Assembly (NCBI GenBank): GCA_018268395.1
Contig: JAFDWQ010000009.1
Span: 353,896 to 417,895 of the forward strand
Reading direction: 5' to 3'
Origin: Armatimonadota bacterium
GTDB taxonomy: Bacteria > Armatimonadota > Fimbriimonadia > Fimbriimonadales > Fimbriimonadaceae
DNA length: 64,000 bases
Shown: one piece after another, positions 33,581-42,410 of the stretch
Layout of the letters: each line of letters starts with the position of its first letter
Position numbering within the stretch: the first letter of the stretch is position 1
Notes under the pieces: generated by a model
What the model was told of the DNA's origin: nothing
Databases searched by the model: none
What the model saw: the letters and a program-made list of their open reading frames with translations, nothing else
Position numbers and translations under genes: made by a program

Positions 33581-34408
33581 TCACGGATTCTGACGTACGG
33601 GGCGGCCATGAAGGGTCAGGACCGATACTTCCGGCGTACAGAAGAGCCGGGCGGGGGGGCCCGTCGTCCCTATCCCGCGCGACACGTAAAGCGGAACAGG
33701 CGCGTGCGGATAGAACCCGCGCAGGTATTTTCGCCCCAGGTGGGACGTGGCCGGGGCCCAACCCCAAGGCGTCGTGAACTGACCTCCGTGAGAGTGCCCG
33801 CTGATCATGAGTTCCGGACCGAAGGGCAGGACGTCGACCATGTCGGGCTCGTGCCAGACGACGACGATCGGATCGTCAGGGTCGCTCTTAAGGATCGCGT
33901 CGTAGGGGTCTGCCGTCCCCGCGATCTCGGAGTCGACGCCGACCCAGTTGATCCCGTCCAACCGGAACACGTCGTTGAACAGCATCTTGACCCCCAATCG
34001 GTCGAAGACGGGCACGAGCCAGCGGGCGTCGCCGGCCGCGTAATCATGGTTGCCCGCCACCGCCACCGCCCGACCGTGCATCATTTTGAGCCCGGCGAAC
34101 GCGGTCTCGACGAGTTCGAGCACGTCCCGCTTCCAGTAAGCTATCGAGTCTCCCGGGATCACGACCATGTCCGGCTCCTCCATCAACGCGTACTCGACGG
34201 CCTTTTGGGTCAAGAGGACGGAACGGTGGTCACGGACGTGGGCGTCGGCCAGGACCGCGACCTTATAGCCGTCGAGCGGAGCAGGCCAGCGAGGGACGAT
34301 CAACCTGCGCCGCTCGACGCGGAGCTTGTCCGTTTCGAAGAGGGCTCCATAAAGGAGCGCTCCCGCCCCCATGGCGGCAGCGCACCAAAGAATCCTGTCG
34401 AGCCGCAT
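33581..34408 (-). CDS. Membrane-anchored metallophosphoesterase (YkuE/calcineurin-like)
   Basis: This is a 275-residue protein with an N-terminal membrane anchor and a calcineurin-like fold. The metal-binding motifs are in order: VLADAHVRD (near 52), VIPGDS (near 83), VAGNHDY (near 117), WHEP and SGHSHGGQ. These are the DxH, GD, GNHD and GHxH ligands. Similar enzymes (YaeI/YkuE type) hydrolyse phosphodiesters or phospholipid head groups such as UDP-diacylglucosamine analogues. The actual substrate is unknown. Confidence 0.87.
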   Translation of the reverse strand: MRLDRILWCAAAMGAGALLYGALFETDKLRVERRRLIVPRWPAPLDGYKVAVLADAHVRDHRSVLLTQKAVEYALMEEPDMVVIPGDSIAYWKRDVLELVETAFAGLKMMHGRAVAVAGNHDYAAGDARWLVPVFDRLGVKMLFNDVFRLDGINWVGVDSEIAGTADPYDAILKSDPDDPIVVVWHEPDMVDVLPFGPELMISGHSHGGQFTTPWGWAPATSHLGRKYLRGFYPHAPVPLYVSRGIGTTGPPARLFCTPEVSVLTLHGRPVRQNP

Positions 34409-34430
34409 GCGGCCCGAGTCTACACGCGAC

Positions 34431-35126
34431 TTAGCGCAAGGCTCCGGACGACAGCGTCAAGGCCATGACGGCGCGATCCCGGATCACATTGGCCTGGGCG
34501 CGCATGTCCACGAGCACGGTCAGCTCGGACGACGTCGGCCCGGCAACGGTCTTCGCAAAGTCGATCGGGCCCATCAGCGATCCGACCTTGGACGTGTCGT
34601 CGAGGCCGAGGAAGTGTCCGACCTCGTGCATGGTCGCTTGCTTGAGGGACGCCGGAGAAAGCGTCGTCCCGAGCGGCGAGCAGAGCGCGACTTCGACGCT
34701 TCCGGTCGCCCGATAGGTGAAGACGCCCCCCGTCCACTCGCGGACGCCTCTGGTGCAAGTCGCCGTTCCCACGACGTCACGACCTGCCATCGCGACGGTC
34801 GGACGGAACGAGATCGTCAGATCGGCCCGCGACAGGGACGCAGGGACGAACCGGACTTGACCGCCCAGCGCCTGTTCCCAATCTTCAAGGGCCGACCAGG
34901 CGATACCGTTGACGTCGCCCGTCACGGACACCCCGATGTCGCGCGACAGGAGCGTTAAGTCCGCGTAAGCCTGGGCTTCGGCGTGCCGCCCGGACTCGAG
35001 GCACGCTTCGGCACGTTCGAGCTGCCGGCTCACCGACGGCAACAGCCGCCCGATGTCGGCCCGGGCCGTGGCGGAGCCGGCGACGCAGATCACGACAGCA
35101 ATCAAAGGAAGAGATTTGACAGTCAT
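34431..35126 (-). CDS. Secreted zinc metalloprotease, matrixin-like
   Basis: This encodes 231 residues with a signal peptide (MTVKSLPLIAVVICVAGSATARA). The zinc motif HEVGHFLGLDD (167-177) has Asp at the third ligand position, as in snapalysins, rather than the His of most matrixins. A Met-turn (GSLMGPID, Met185) follows, as in metzincins. The N-terminal about 60 residues may be a propeptide. A minus-strand AGAGGGTGG precedes the ATG. It is divergent from the oxidoreductase pair. Confidence 0.82.
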   Translation of the reverse strand: MTVKSLPLIAVVICVAGSATARADIGRLLPSVSRQLERAEACLESGRHAEAQAYADLTLLSRDIGVSVTGDVNGIAWSALEDWEQALGGQVRFVPASLSRADLTISFRPTVAMAGRDVVGTATCTRGVREWTGGVFTYRATGSVEVALCSPLGTTLSPASLKQATMHEVGHFLGLDDTSKVGSLMGPIDFAKTVAGPTSSELTVLVDMRAQANVIRDRAVMALTLSSGALR

Positions 35127-35257
35127 TCAACCACCCTCTATCAAAAGAGATCGGCAAAAGAACAGGCAATACTATACGGCAAATTTTCCACAAGCACGCT
35201 TAACAGGCCGACCGGCCGAACAGACCCCCGTATTTTCTTGGGCTAGAATCGCTTTCG
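35127..35257. promoter_or_regulatory. Divergent promoter region
   Basis: This 131-base stretch is clearly more AT-rich than its surroundings. It separates the divergent protease and oxidoreductase genes and contains a TATA-like core (actatacgg) and a TTTTCCACA 9-mer at 35184-35192. The individual -35 and -10 boxes are not clear. Confidence 0.4.
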
Positions 35258-36247
35258 GTGAGCCATAAGGTCAGAATCGGGGTTATTGGTTGCGGCAGCT
35301 TCGCCCGATACCATTTTCGACAGTTCCAGAGCGTCAAAGAGGCCGAAATCACGGCCCTGTGCGACATCGTCGGTTCACAGTTCGATGTGGCCCGGGAGGC
35401 CTTCCCAGAACTGCGTGGCGTCCCCACTTATGACGACACGGGCCAAATGCTGGCGGCAGGCGGGTTCGACGCCGTCCTCGTCAGCACCCCCCACACCCTT
35501 CACCGTGACCAGGCTGTGGCTTGTCTGGATGCCGGATACCATGTCCTTGTCGACAAGCCTCTGGCGACGACGGCCGCCGACTGCCGAGACCTGATCGCAG
35601 CGCGGGACCGGAACGGCAAAGTGGCCGCCGTTTCCTATCAACGGCACGGTCTGGCCACGTTCCGCTACCTTCGAGAGGAGATCGCGTCCGGACGACACGG
35701 TCGGATCCTCGGATTGAACTCCCACCTCACCCAGCAATGGCTCCAGTTCACGGGCGGTACGTGGCGCCAGGCCCCTGCGCTTTCGGGCGGCGGCATGATC
35801 GGGGACAGCGGCTCGCACATGGTGGACGTCCTGTTGTGGGCCACGGGGCTCAAAGCGTCGCGGGTGTCGTCGATGATGGACTTCCGCGGTACCCCCGTAG
35901 ACATCGATTCCGTGACCTCGATCGCGTTCGAAGGCGGAGCGTACGGAACGCTCACGGTGATCGGCGACGCCTGCCTGTGGCACGAGCGCCATCATGTTTG
36001 GCTCGAAAGATCGGCCTTTGTCCTGGAAGAGCAGGATCTGCTGATCATCGACGAGCAGGGCCGCCACGTGCGTGTTTCGCATTGGCCGGCCGACCTCTCT
36101 CCCGAACAGAACTTCGTCGATGCGGTCCTTCGTGGAGTCGAGGTTCTTGCTCCGTTCGAGTACGGATTGCGGACCATCGAACTCACTGAAGCAGCCTGGA
36201 AGTCGGCGGCCCAAGGCGGGACACCCGTTTCGGTGGCGTCGCTCTAA
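35258..36247 (+). CDS. Gfo/Idh/MocA family oxidoreductase, tandem copy 1
   Basis: This encodes 329 residues from GTG 35258. The N-terminal Rossmann domain starts KVRIGVIGCGSFARYH, and the catalytic-lysine motif is VLVDKPLA (near residue 98). The C-terminal alpha/beta domain includes GGGMIGDSGSHMVDVLLW. These enzymes oxidise or reduce sugars, inositols or related polyols with NAD(P). The next gene is a same-length paralogue seven bases away. Confidence 0.9.
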   Translation: MSHKVRIGVIGCGSFARYHFRQFQSVKEAEITALCDIVGSQFDVAREAFPELRGVPTYDDTGQMLAAGGFDAVLVSTPHTLHRDQAVACLDAGYHVLVDKPLATTAADCRDLIAARDRNGKVAAVSYQRHGLATFRYLREEIASGRHGRILGLNSHLTQQWLQFTGGTWRQAPALSGGGMIGDSGSHMVDVLLWATGLKASRVSSMMDFRGTPVDIDSVTSIAFEGGAYGTLTVIGDACLWHERHHVWLERSAFVLEEQDLLIIDEQGRHVRVSHWPADLSPEQNFVDAVLRGVEVLAPFEYGLRTIELTEAAWKSAAQGGTPVSVASL

Positions 36248-36254
36248 GCCGGCG

Positions 36255-37244
36255 ATGGCCTTACGTATCGGGATCATCGGCTGCGGCGACTACTCGCGGC
36301 ACCACATCGGGCTCGTCCGCGACCTTCCCGGCGCTGAAGTCGTCGCCCTTTGCAGCCCACGCCACCAGGCCATAGCCGACACGGTCGCCGAATACCCCCA
36401 CTTAGGAGGGCTTCCCGTCTACCAAGACCACGGCGCCCTCCTCGACGACCCGACGGTCGACGCGGTCATCGTCTGTTCCCCTCACTGCTTCCACGCGCCT
36501 CAAGTGCTGGACGCCATCGCGGCAGGCAAGCACGTCCTCGTCGAAAAGCCGCTCGCCCTCTCCGTCTCCGATGCCCGCAGCGCCATCGCCGCCCGTGACC
36601 GCGCCGGCGTCGTCGGCGCCGTCGCCTACCAGAGGCACGGAACGGGGCGTTTCCAGTTTGCGCGCGAAGCCGTGCTGTCTTGCCGATACGGCCGTGTGCT
36701 CGGCGTGAACGCTCACCTCGCCCGCCCGTGGCACCAGCTGTGTGCCGGCACATGGCGCCACCGTCTCGACGTCAGCGGAGGAGGACAAATCAACGACGGC
36801 GGCTCTCACCTTATCGATGCGGTGCTTTGGGTCACCGGCCTGCAGGCACGACGGGTCTCTGCCTTCATGGACCACCGGGGCACCGAAGTCGACATCGACT
36901 CGGTCGTCAACGTCGAGTTCGAGGGCGGTGCGCTCGGGACCTTGACCGTCATCGGCGACTCTTGCGCCTGGCACGAACGTCACCACGTCTGGCTCGAACA
37001 CGCTGCCGTGGTGATCGAGACCGACCGCGTGACGCTTCATGACCCGTCCGGACAGGTCACGCAAGTGGACGGTTTCCCCCCGCCCGTCACGCCTGTGGCG
37101 AACTTCGTTGACGCGGTGCTCCGTGGTTCAGAGGTCTTGGCACCGTTCGAGTGCGGCCTTCACACCATCGGGCTCACCGAAGCGGCATGGCGGTCGGCCA
37201 AGGCCGGTGGAGCGGCCGTCGACGTGACCAGAATGGTGCGATGA
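36255..37244 (+). CDS. Gfo/Idh/MocA family oxidoreductase, tandem copy 2
   Basis: This encodes 329 residues from ATG 36255 (MALRIGIIGCGDYSRHH). The same motifs as copy 1 are present: VLVEKPLA and GGGQINDGGSHLIDAVLW, plus a nearly identical GTLTVIGDSCAWHERHHVWLE stretch. The pair is probably cotranscribed and may catalyse successive steps (for example a keto intermediate formed and then reduced), as some paired family members do. Confidence 0.9.
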   Translation: MALRIGIIGCGDYSRHHIGLVRDLPGAEVVALCSPRHQAIADTVAEYPHLGGLPVYQDHGALLDDPTVDAVIVCSPHCFHAPQVLDAIAAGKHVLVEKPLALSVSDARSAIAARDRAGVVGAVAYQRHGTGRFQFAREAVLSCRYGRVLGVNAHLARPWHQLCAGTWRHRLDVSGGGQINDGGSHLIDAVLWVTGLQARRVSAFMDHRGTEVDIDSVVNVEFEGGALGTLTVIGDSCAWHERHHVWLEHAAVVIETDRVTLHDPSGQVTQVDGFPPPVTPVANFVDAVLRGSEVLAPFECGLHTIGLTEAAWRSAKAGGAAVDVTRMVR

Positions 37245-37342
37245 GGGATGAATGACGGACGAAGGTGCCAGTCTTGGCCGCTCCTGCACCGATGAATCCC
37301 CGGGCCGCCGAGGCAAGTCCGTCCGGGTCGAGACGACCGCTG

Positions 37343-39814
37343 TCAAAAGACGCTTGGTCCGTCTTGAGCGGTCTGGGACGTTGAGCGCCCAAGCACCCGT
37401 TCCAGCATGTCCAAGTCGACGGGCTTCGTGAGATGGCCGTCGAAACCCGCGTCCACGGCCCGACGCTTATCGTCTTCCGAACCCCAGCCGGTCAAGGCGA
37501 TCAAGCGGACGTCCCGGAGTCCGTCCTGTTCCCTTATCCGCCGCGCTACTTCGAATCCGTCCATGTCAGGAAGTCCGATGTCGCACAAAACGGCATCCGG
37601 CCGGAACTTCTGGCCGATCGCGAACGCGGTGCGTCCGTCCGGAGCGATCTCGGCCGTCCGTCCCGAGTGCCGCAACAAGGCGCAAAGCATCTGGGCGACG
37701 TCGGCGTTGTCCTCGATGATCAGGATCCTTTCCATGGCCGGTCCGGTCGGCGAAGCGTCGACCCCCGTCAGGATATCGGGCTCCAGGACGGGGAGGGATA
37801 CCGACAATGGAAGTCGGATGGTGAAGGCGCTCCCTTTGCCGGGGCCTTCGCTTTGGGCCGAGACCGATCCGCCGTGCATCCCGACGAGCCGGCGGACGAG
37901 AGACAGTCCGATGCCCAATCCTCCCTCGGCCCGATCGCGGCTCGACCGGACCTGGGCGTACATGTCCCACAGCGTCTCGAGTTGGTCCGGCCGGATTCCG
38001 ATGCCGTTATCGGTCACGACGATCTCGGCACGGTCGTCGGCCACAAAGACCGAGACCTCGAGTGTGCCGCCTGGATCCGTGTACTTGGCGGCATTGTTGA
38101 GCAGGTTGGCGACGATTTGGACGAGGCGGGTCTCGTCGCCTTCGACGTCGACGGCCACACCGGGGACGTGGACGACGACGGTATGAGAGCGCGATTCCAC
38201 GAGAGGGCGCACGGCTTCGACAGCCGACTGGACGACCGTCCTGAGGTCGACCCGCTTCACCCTGAGGGTGATGTTTCCGGTCTGCAGGCGGGCGATGTCG
38301 AGAAGGTCGTCGACGAGCCGGACCAGGTGCCCGAGTTGCCGGCCCATGACGCGGCGCGCTTCGTCCGTGATCGCGGGATCGCGGGTCATTTCGAGAAGGT
38401 CGAGGCCGCTGCGGATCGGAGCGAGAGGGTTACGCAGTTCGTGGGCCAGCGTCGCAAGGAACTCGTCCTTCCGGAGGTCAGCTTCCTTGAGCGCCATTTC
38501 AGCGAGCTTCCGGTCCGTGATGTCAAGGTTCAATCCGCTGACCTGAAGCGGACCGCCGTCTTCGCTTCGCTCGATCTTGCCCAACCCTAGCAACCACCTG
38601 AACGTGCCGTCACTCCGGACGACGCGGTACTCGCCGTGCAGTTCGTCCGAACGCCCCTCGACCAAATCGTCGACAGCTGCCTGCATCCTGGGGAGATCGT
38701 CCGGATGGACTCTCGACGTCCAGTCCGAATAGTCCAAGTCTCGACCGACCGGGCCTATATCAAGGAGCCGGTAGTTCTCTTCCGACCAAGAGAGTCGGCC
38801 GGTCGGGACGTCCCAATGCCAACTTCCGGCCATTGCGGCCCGAAGCGAGTACGCCAATCGGTTCTCGCTTTCGCGCAGCGCTGCCGTACGCTCCTCCACA
38901 CGCGCTTCAAGGTCGAGGTTGGCAGCGGCGACCCGGTCCAGGGCCTGCTGACGCTGGGTCGAGACCGACGCGACGATCAGCGCCGACACGGCGGAGATAC
39001 CGAGGAACGCTTGCAGCAGCACGACGTGGCTCTGGAGGACGTTGGCTCCTTCGACGATCTGCCCTTGGCCGCTTGCCGTCATCACGGCCGTCACGAGCGT
39101 CACAAGCGACAAGCCGATCGCCGCGCCTTTGAGTCGGAACCTGGCCGCAGCCCATAGGACCGGCGGCAACGCCGCGTACATGGTCGGTAAAGAGCCACCG
39201 ATGGCCAGGGCCGTCGCGAACACGATCAGGGCAAAGGTCGCGACCGCTTCAAAAACCCGCCAGGCTTTGAGCCTTCCCCGTTGGCTCCAAACCTGGAGCA
39301 GGACGACGGTCAAGGGGGCGGACACCAAGAGTCCTGTCGCGTCACCGAGCCAGACCAGCGGCCAAGCGGTCCCGAACGCGTGTCGGCCGCGCAGCGCGTC
39401 CGTCGTCGCGATCACCGTCGCCCCGACGATCGGTGCCGCTCCCGCGCCCAGGACGACGAGCGCCGCGACTTCTTCGAGCGAAGCGAGTTGAAAAGTCTGT
39501 CGGACGACCTTTCGGACGAGCCATGCTGCGGTCAGGGCCTCGAGCGTGTTCGCGACAAAGTACACCAACGCGAATCCGACGGGGTTGTGGAACCAAACGG
39601 CGTTGCACGTCAGTTCGGCCAAGCATCCCGCACCGACGAACCACGCCCACTCGGACGGGGGCTTTCGGAGCAACGTCGCGACGAAGATCCCGGCCGGCGG
39701 CCAAAACGTGATCGCGACACCGGGAACGATCGCAAGGCCTTGACCAAGGCCGCCCGCAAGGACGTAGGCAGCGCAAAACAGGACGAGGTGGCTGTACGGC
39801 GGTGCCGAGCCCAT
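37343..39814 (-). CDS. Hybrid histidine kinase: MASE1-like sensor, PAS, HisKA, HATPase, receiver
   Basis: This encodes about 823 residues from the ATG at 39814. The N-terminal 280 residues hold about eight hydrophobic helices with MASE1 character (AITFWPPAGIFVATLL). A PAS/PAC domain follows (WHWDVPTGRLSWSEENYRLL ... YRVVRSDGTFRWLLG). The HisKA box is LATLAHELRNPLAP, the HATPase has NLLNNAAKYT and DNGIGI, and the C-terminal receiver has the phospho-acceptor Asp in VLCDIGLPDMDG. It is a membrane-bound phosphorelay sensor; ligand and output are unknown. A TTGACG...TATGAA pair in the upstream gap could be its promoter. Confidence 0.9.
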   Translation of the reverse strand: MGSAPPYSHLVLFCAAYVLAGGLGQGLAIVPGVAITFWPPAGIFVATLLRKPPSEWAWFVGAGCLAELTCNAVWFHNPVGFALVYFVANTLEALTAAWLVRKVVRQTFQLASLEEVAALVVLGAGAAPIVGATVIATTDALRGRHAFGTAWPLVWLGDATGLLVSAPLTVVLLQVWSQRGRLKAWRVFEAVATFALIVFATALAIGGSLPTMYAALPPVLWAAARFRLKGAAIGLSLVTLVTAVMTASGQGQIVEGANVLQSHVVLLQAFLGISAVSALIVASVSTQRQQALDRVAAANLDLEARVEERTAALRESENRLAYSLRAAMAGSWHWDVPTGRLSWSEENYRLLDIGPVGRDLDYSDWTSRVHPDDLPRMQAAVDDLVEGRSDELHGEYRVVRSDGTFRWLLGLGKIERSEDGGPLQVSGLNLDITDRKLAEMALKEADLRKDEFLATLAHELRNPLAPIRSGLDLLEMTRDPAITDEARRVMGRQLGHLVRLVDDLLDIARLQTGNITLRVKRVDLRTVVQSAVEAVRPLVESRSHTVVVHVPGVAVDVEGDETRLVQIVANLLNNAAKYTDPGGTLEVSVFVADDRAEIVVTDNGIGIRPDQLETLWDMYAQVRSSRDRAEGGLGIGLSLVRRLVGMHGGSVSAQSEGPGKGSAFTIRLPLSVSLPVLEPDILTGVDASPTGPAMERILIIEDNADVAQMLCALLRHSGRTAEIAPDGRTAFAIGQKFRPDAVLCDIGLPDMDGFEVARRIREQDGLRDVRLIALTGWGSEDDKRRAVDAGFDGHLTKPVDLDMLERVLGRSTSQTAQDGPSVF

Positions 39815-40011
39815 CGTCCTGTTCCAGCCGCGTGTCCGTGTCGTGAAGTTCACCGGTCGCACCGCACCGACAATCGGCGGAACCATGGGGTCGCGCCAGC
39901 TCTGTGCGGTCGTGCCATCAAGATAACCCGAGCTTCGCCGTCTGAAGCCTTCGAGGTCATGCCTATGGCGAATTCATACTGTTTTCTTACGGGAGGCGTC
40001 AAAGCGGCCAA

Positions 40012-40992
40012 TCACTGGCGCGTCGCCATGAAGGAGTAGGTCACGCCGCCTTGTTGAGCGTAACCGAAGATGCTGCTGTCGTTAATGATCTGAAGGAGCT
40101 TGATGCTAGTCAGGCCGAGTTCATCGGCATCGCTGACGTCACGAAAGTCGTACGCTTGGAATGCGTCCCACACAGCAGGTATCTCGGGATTGTTGTATTT
40201 CTTGATGCGTCCCACCGCTTGCTCTGAATCGTTTAACGATACGACGAAGATCTGGTCGTTTCCAGCGATAGTCGGGTATTTCTGGAAGTCGCCTGGTTTG
40301 CGCCACACATAGGAATTCCAAGGCGAGTCACTGAACTCGCCGAAGTCCACTTGCACGGCGACCTTCCCTGCCGGACTCACCCAAATCCCGGAGTGAGACT
40401 CGCCTCCGACCCTCATGTCCTTCGTGAGATCGAAGGCCGTGCCCCCTAGAAAGACCACCGCCCAATCGTGATAGCTGCTCAAGTACGACTGTGACCGTCC
40501 TGCGGCTTGGCCGAAATCGTTCGCGTGACGAATTCCGCTGCCTCCACCCTGAGTATCGTAGTAGCCGATTCGCGTCCAACTCCAGTCCGGAAAGATCAAG
40601 GACAGGCCCTCTACGATTCCATAGTAGCTTCCATCGGGGAGCTTTCCATAGACGTACCCTGCGTCGTGTCCGTTCGGCCTGCCGACGACATACCGCGCAT
40701 AGTGGTGGACCGACGATGGACTCGCTCTCCACGAGAGGATTTCTCCCGTTTCGTCCGAAGTGCCGATCACCTCGCCGTTCTCACGAAGTTTGCTCGGACC
40801 GTCGCCGTCCTGAATGGCGAGCTTCCACGTCTTTCCGTTCCTGTAAACCCAAAAGGCGTCTTGTCCTGAGAGGCTTTGTCGGAGAAGGACCGACCTTGTT
40901 TCGTTTGCTTGAAGAACGATGTACGGAAGCGGGGTGATCTTATAGACCGGAGCGCTCGCGATCGTGAAAAGTGCGGCCACGGAAGCCAACAT
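40012..40992 (-). CDS. Hypothetical secreted protein of lower GC content
   Basis: This encodes 326 residues with a hydrophobic leader (MLASVAALFTIASAPV). The sequence is beta-rich with many Gly, Tyr and Ser, and segments such as HANDFGQAAGRSQSYLSS and VVSLNDSEQAVGRIKK recall extracellular HAF-like repeats, though I cannot confirm the family. Base composition looks clearly less GC-rich than in the flanking genes, which suggests recent acquisition or relaxed constraint. Confidence 0.6.
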   Translation of the reverse strand: MLASVAALFTIASAPVYKITPLPYIVLQANETRSVLLRQSLSGQDAFWVYRNGKTWKLAIQDGDGPSKLRENGEVIGTSDETGEILSWRASPSSVHHYARYVVGRPNGHDAGYVYGKLPDGSYYGIVEGLSLIFPDWSWTRIGYYDTQGGGSGIRHANDFGQAAGRSQSYLSSYHDWAVVFLGGTAFDLTKDMRVGGESHSGIWVSPAGKVAVQVDFGEFSDSPWNSYVWRKPGDFQKYPTIAGNDQIFVVSLNDSEQAVGRIKKYNNPEIPAVWDAFQAYDFRDVSDADELGLTSIKLLQIINDSSIFGYAQQGGVTYSFMATRQ

Positions 40993-41028
40993 GCCCTTCA
41001 GTATAAGCCACTCGGCGTCCTCTTGTCG

Positions 41029-42105
41029 TTAAGCGCCCGCCGCCGCACCGAGTTCCTCTGAAATCTTCCGAGCGCGCTCTTCCTGGTTCAGAGCGTCGAT
41101 CATGTCTTGGATGTCGCCGTCCATGAACACGGCGATGTTGTGCATGTCTTTGCCGATCCGGTGGTCGGTGACGCGGCTCTGGGGGAAGTGGTACGTCCGG
41201 ATCTTCTCGCTCCGGTCGCCGGAACCGATCTGGCCACGGCGCAGTTCGCCTCGCTCCTTCGCGAGCCGTTCCTGTTCGGCTTCGTAGAGCTTCGTACGCA
41301 AGACCTGCATCGCGCGCAACTTGTTCTGCTGCTGGCTCCGCTCGTCCTGGCAGGTCACCACGATCCCGCTCGGCCGGTGGATGATCCTGATCGCTGTCTC
41401 GTTCTTCTGCATGTGCTGCCCGCCCGCGCTCGAACTGCGGAACGTGCTGACCTCGAGGTCTTTCTCGTTCACGTCGATGTCGGCCTCTTCGGCTTCAGGC
41501 AGGACCGCGACCGTGACGGTGGACGTGTGGGTGCGGCCTTGGCTCTCCGTCGCAGGGACGCGCTGGACCCGGTGGACGCCGCTCTCGTGCTTCAGTTGGC
41601 TGTAAGCGCCCGCCGCGTCGATCTCGAAGACGACCCTGCTCACTCCGCCGATGCCGCTCTCTTCATGGTCGATGACCTCATACTTCCACTTGCGACGCTC
41701 GGCGTAACGGGCGTACATCCTAAAGAGCTCGTTCGCGAAGAGGCCGGCTTCATCGCCGCCTGCCGCCGGTCGGATCTCGATGATGACGCTCTTCTCGTCG
41801 TTCGGGTCTTTCGGAAGGAGCATGACCTTGAGCTCGTCTTCCAGCCGGACGACCTTGGCTTTCAACGGGTCGAGCTCAGCTTGGGCGAGTTCGCGCATTT
41901 CCGGGTCGGAAAGAAGCGTCTCGGCGTCTTCAAGTTCTTGCAGGGTCTTGCGGTAATCCCGGATGACCCCGACGAGGTCTTGGATCTCGGCTCGGGCCTT
42001 GCCCAGGCGTTGAAGTTCTTTCGGGTTCGAGACGACGCCAGGGTCTTGAAGCTGCGCCTCGATCTCCTCGAACCGTCGTTCGATTTCGGCGAGCTTTTCG
42101 AGCAT
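41029..42105 (-). CDS. prfA: Peptide chain release factor 1
   Basis: This 358-residue factor has the RF1 stop-recognition tripeptide PAT (184-186, in RVPATESQGR) and the catalytic GGQ (228-230, in SSAGGQHMQKNETA). The residues after GGQ (HMQKNET) differ from the common HVNTTDS. RF1 releases peptides at UAA and UAG. It ends a minus-strand run of membrane peptidase and SPFH genes; HemK/PrmC, often next to prfA, is not adjacent on either side. Confidence 0.96.
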   Translation of the reverse strand: MLEKLAEIERRFEEIEAQLQDPGVVSNPKELQRLGKARAEIQDLVGVIRDYRKTLQELEDAETLLSDPEMRELAQAELDPLKAKVVRLEDELKVMLLPKDPNDEKSVIIEIRPAAGGDEAGLFANELFRMYARYAERRKWKYEVIDHEESGIGGVSRVVFEIDAAGAYSQLKHESGVHRVQRVPATESQGRTHTSTVTVAVLPEAEEADIDVNEKDLEVSTFRSSSAGGQHMQKNETAIRIIHRPSGIVVTCQDERSQQQNKLRAMQVLRTKLYEAEQERLAKERGELRRGQIGSGDRSEKIRTYHFPQSRVTDHRIGKDMHNIAVFMDGDIQDMIDALNQEERARKISEELGAAAGA

Positions 42106-42145
42106 CGGGCCTGATTTTACCGGGGCGGACCAGGCCTCCCCGGAC

Positions 42146-42409
42146 TCAATTGGTCTGATACGACTCTATGGCCAGCCCTACGATCCAGCCGAACCCGGCC
42201 GTAAGCGCACCGAGAGTGAACCAAGAGAAGGCTAGGTTTTCGACGACGTTCGCGAGGAGATCGCTTCGATAGGGTTCCGGCAGCCGTCCGCCCCTTGCGG
42301 GGTCTTTCCAGGCCACAAACGTCGCGATCACGACCGCCACCATCGAAAGGACGAACGCCGTCAACGCCGAGCGTGTCGGCCAGGGGCGCTCCTGCCACAG
42401 CCTTCGCAA
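42146..42409 (-). CDS. Small membrane protein, two helices
   Basis: This encodes 87 residues from a TTG one base after the SPFH stop (TGA-T-TTG). Hydrophobic segments near 14-34 and 58-80 flank a charged loop. No family is recognised. Its place directly after a stomatin-type gene is where NfeD-type partners usually sit, but the sequence is not NfeD-like. Confidence 0.6.
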   Translation of the reverse strand: MRRLWQERPWPTRSALTAFVLSMVAVVIATFVAWKDPARGGRLPEPYRSDLLANVVENLAFSWFTLGALTAGFGWIVGLAIESYQTN

Positions 42410-42410
42410 A

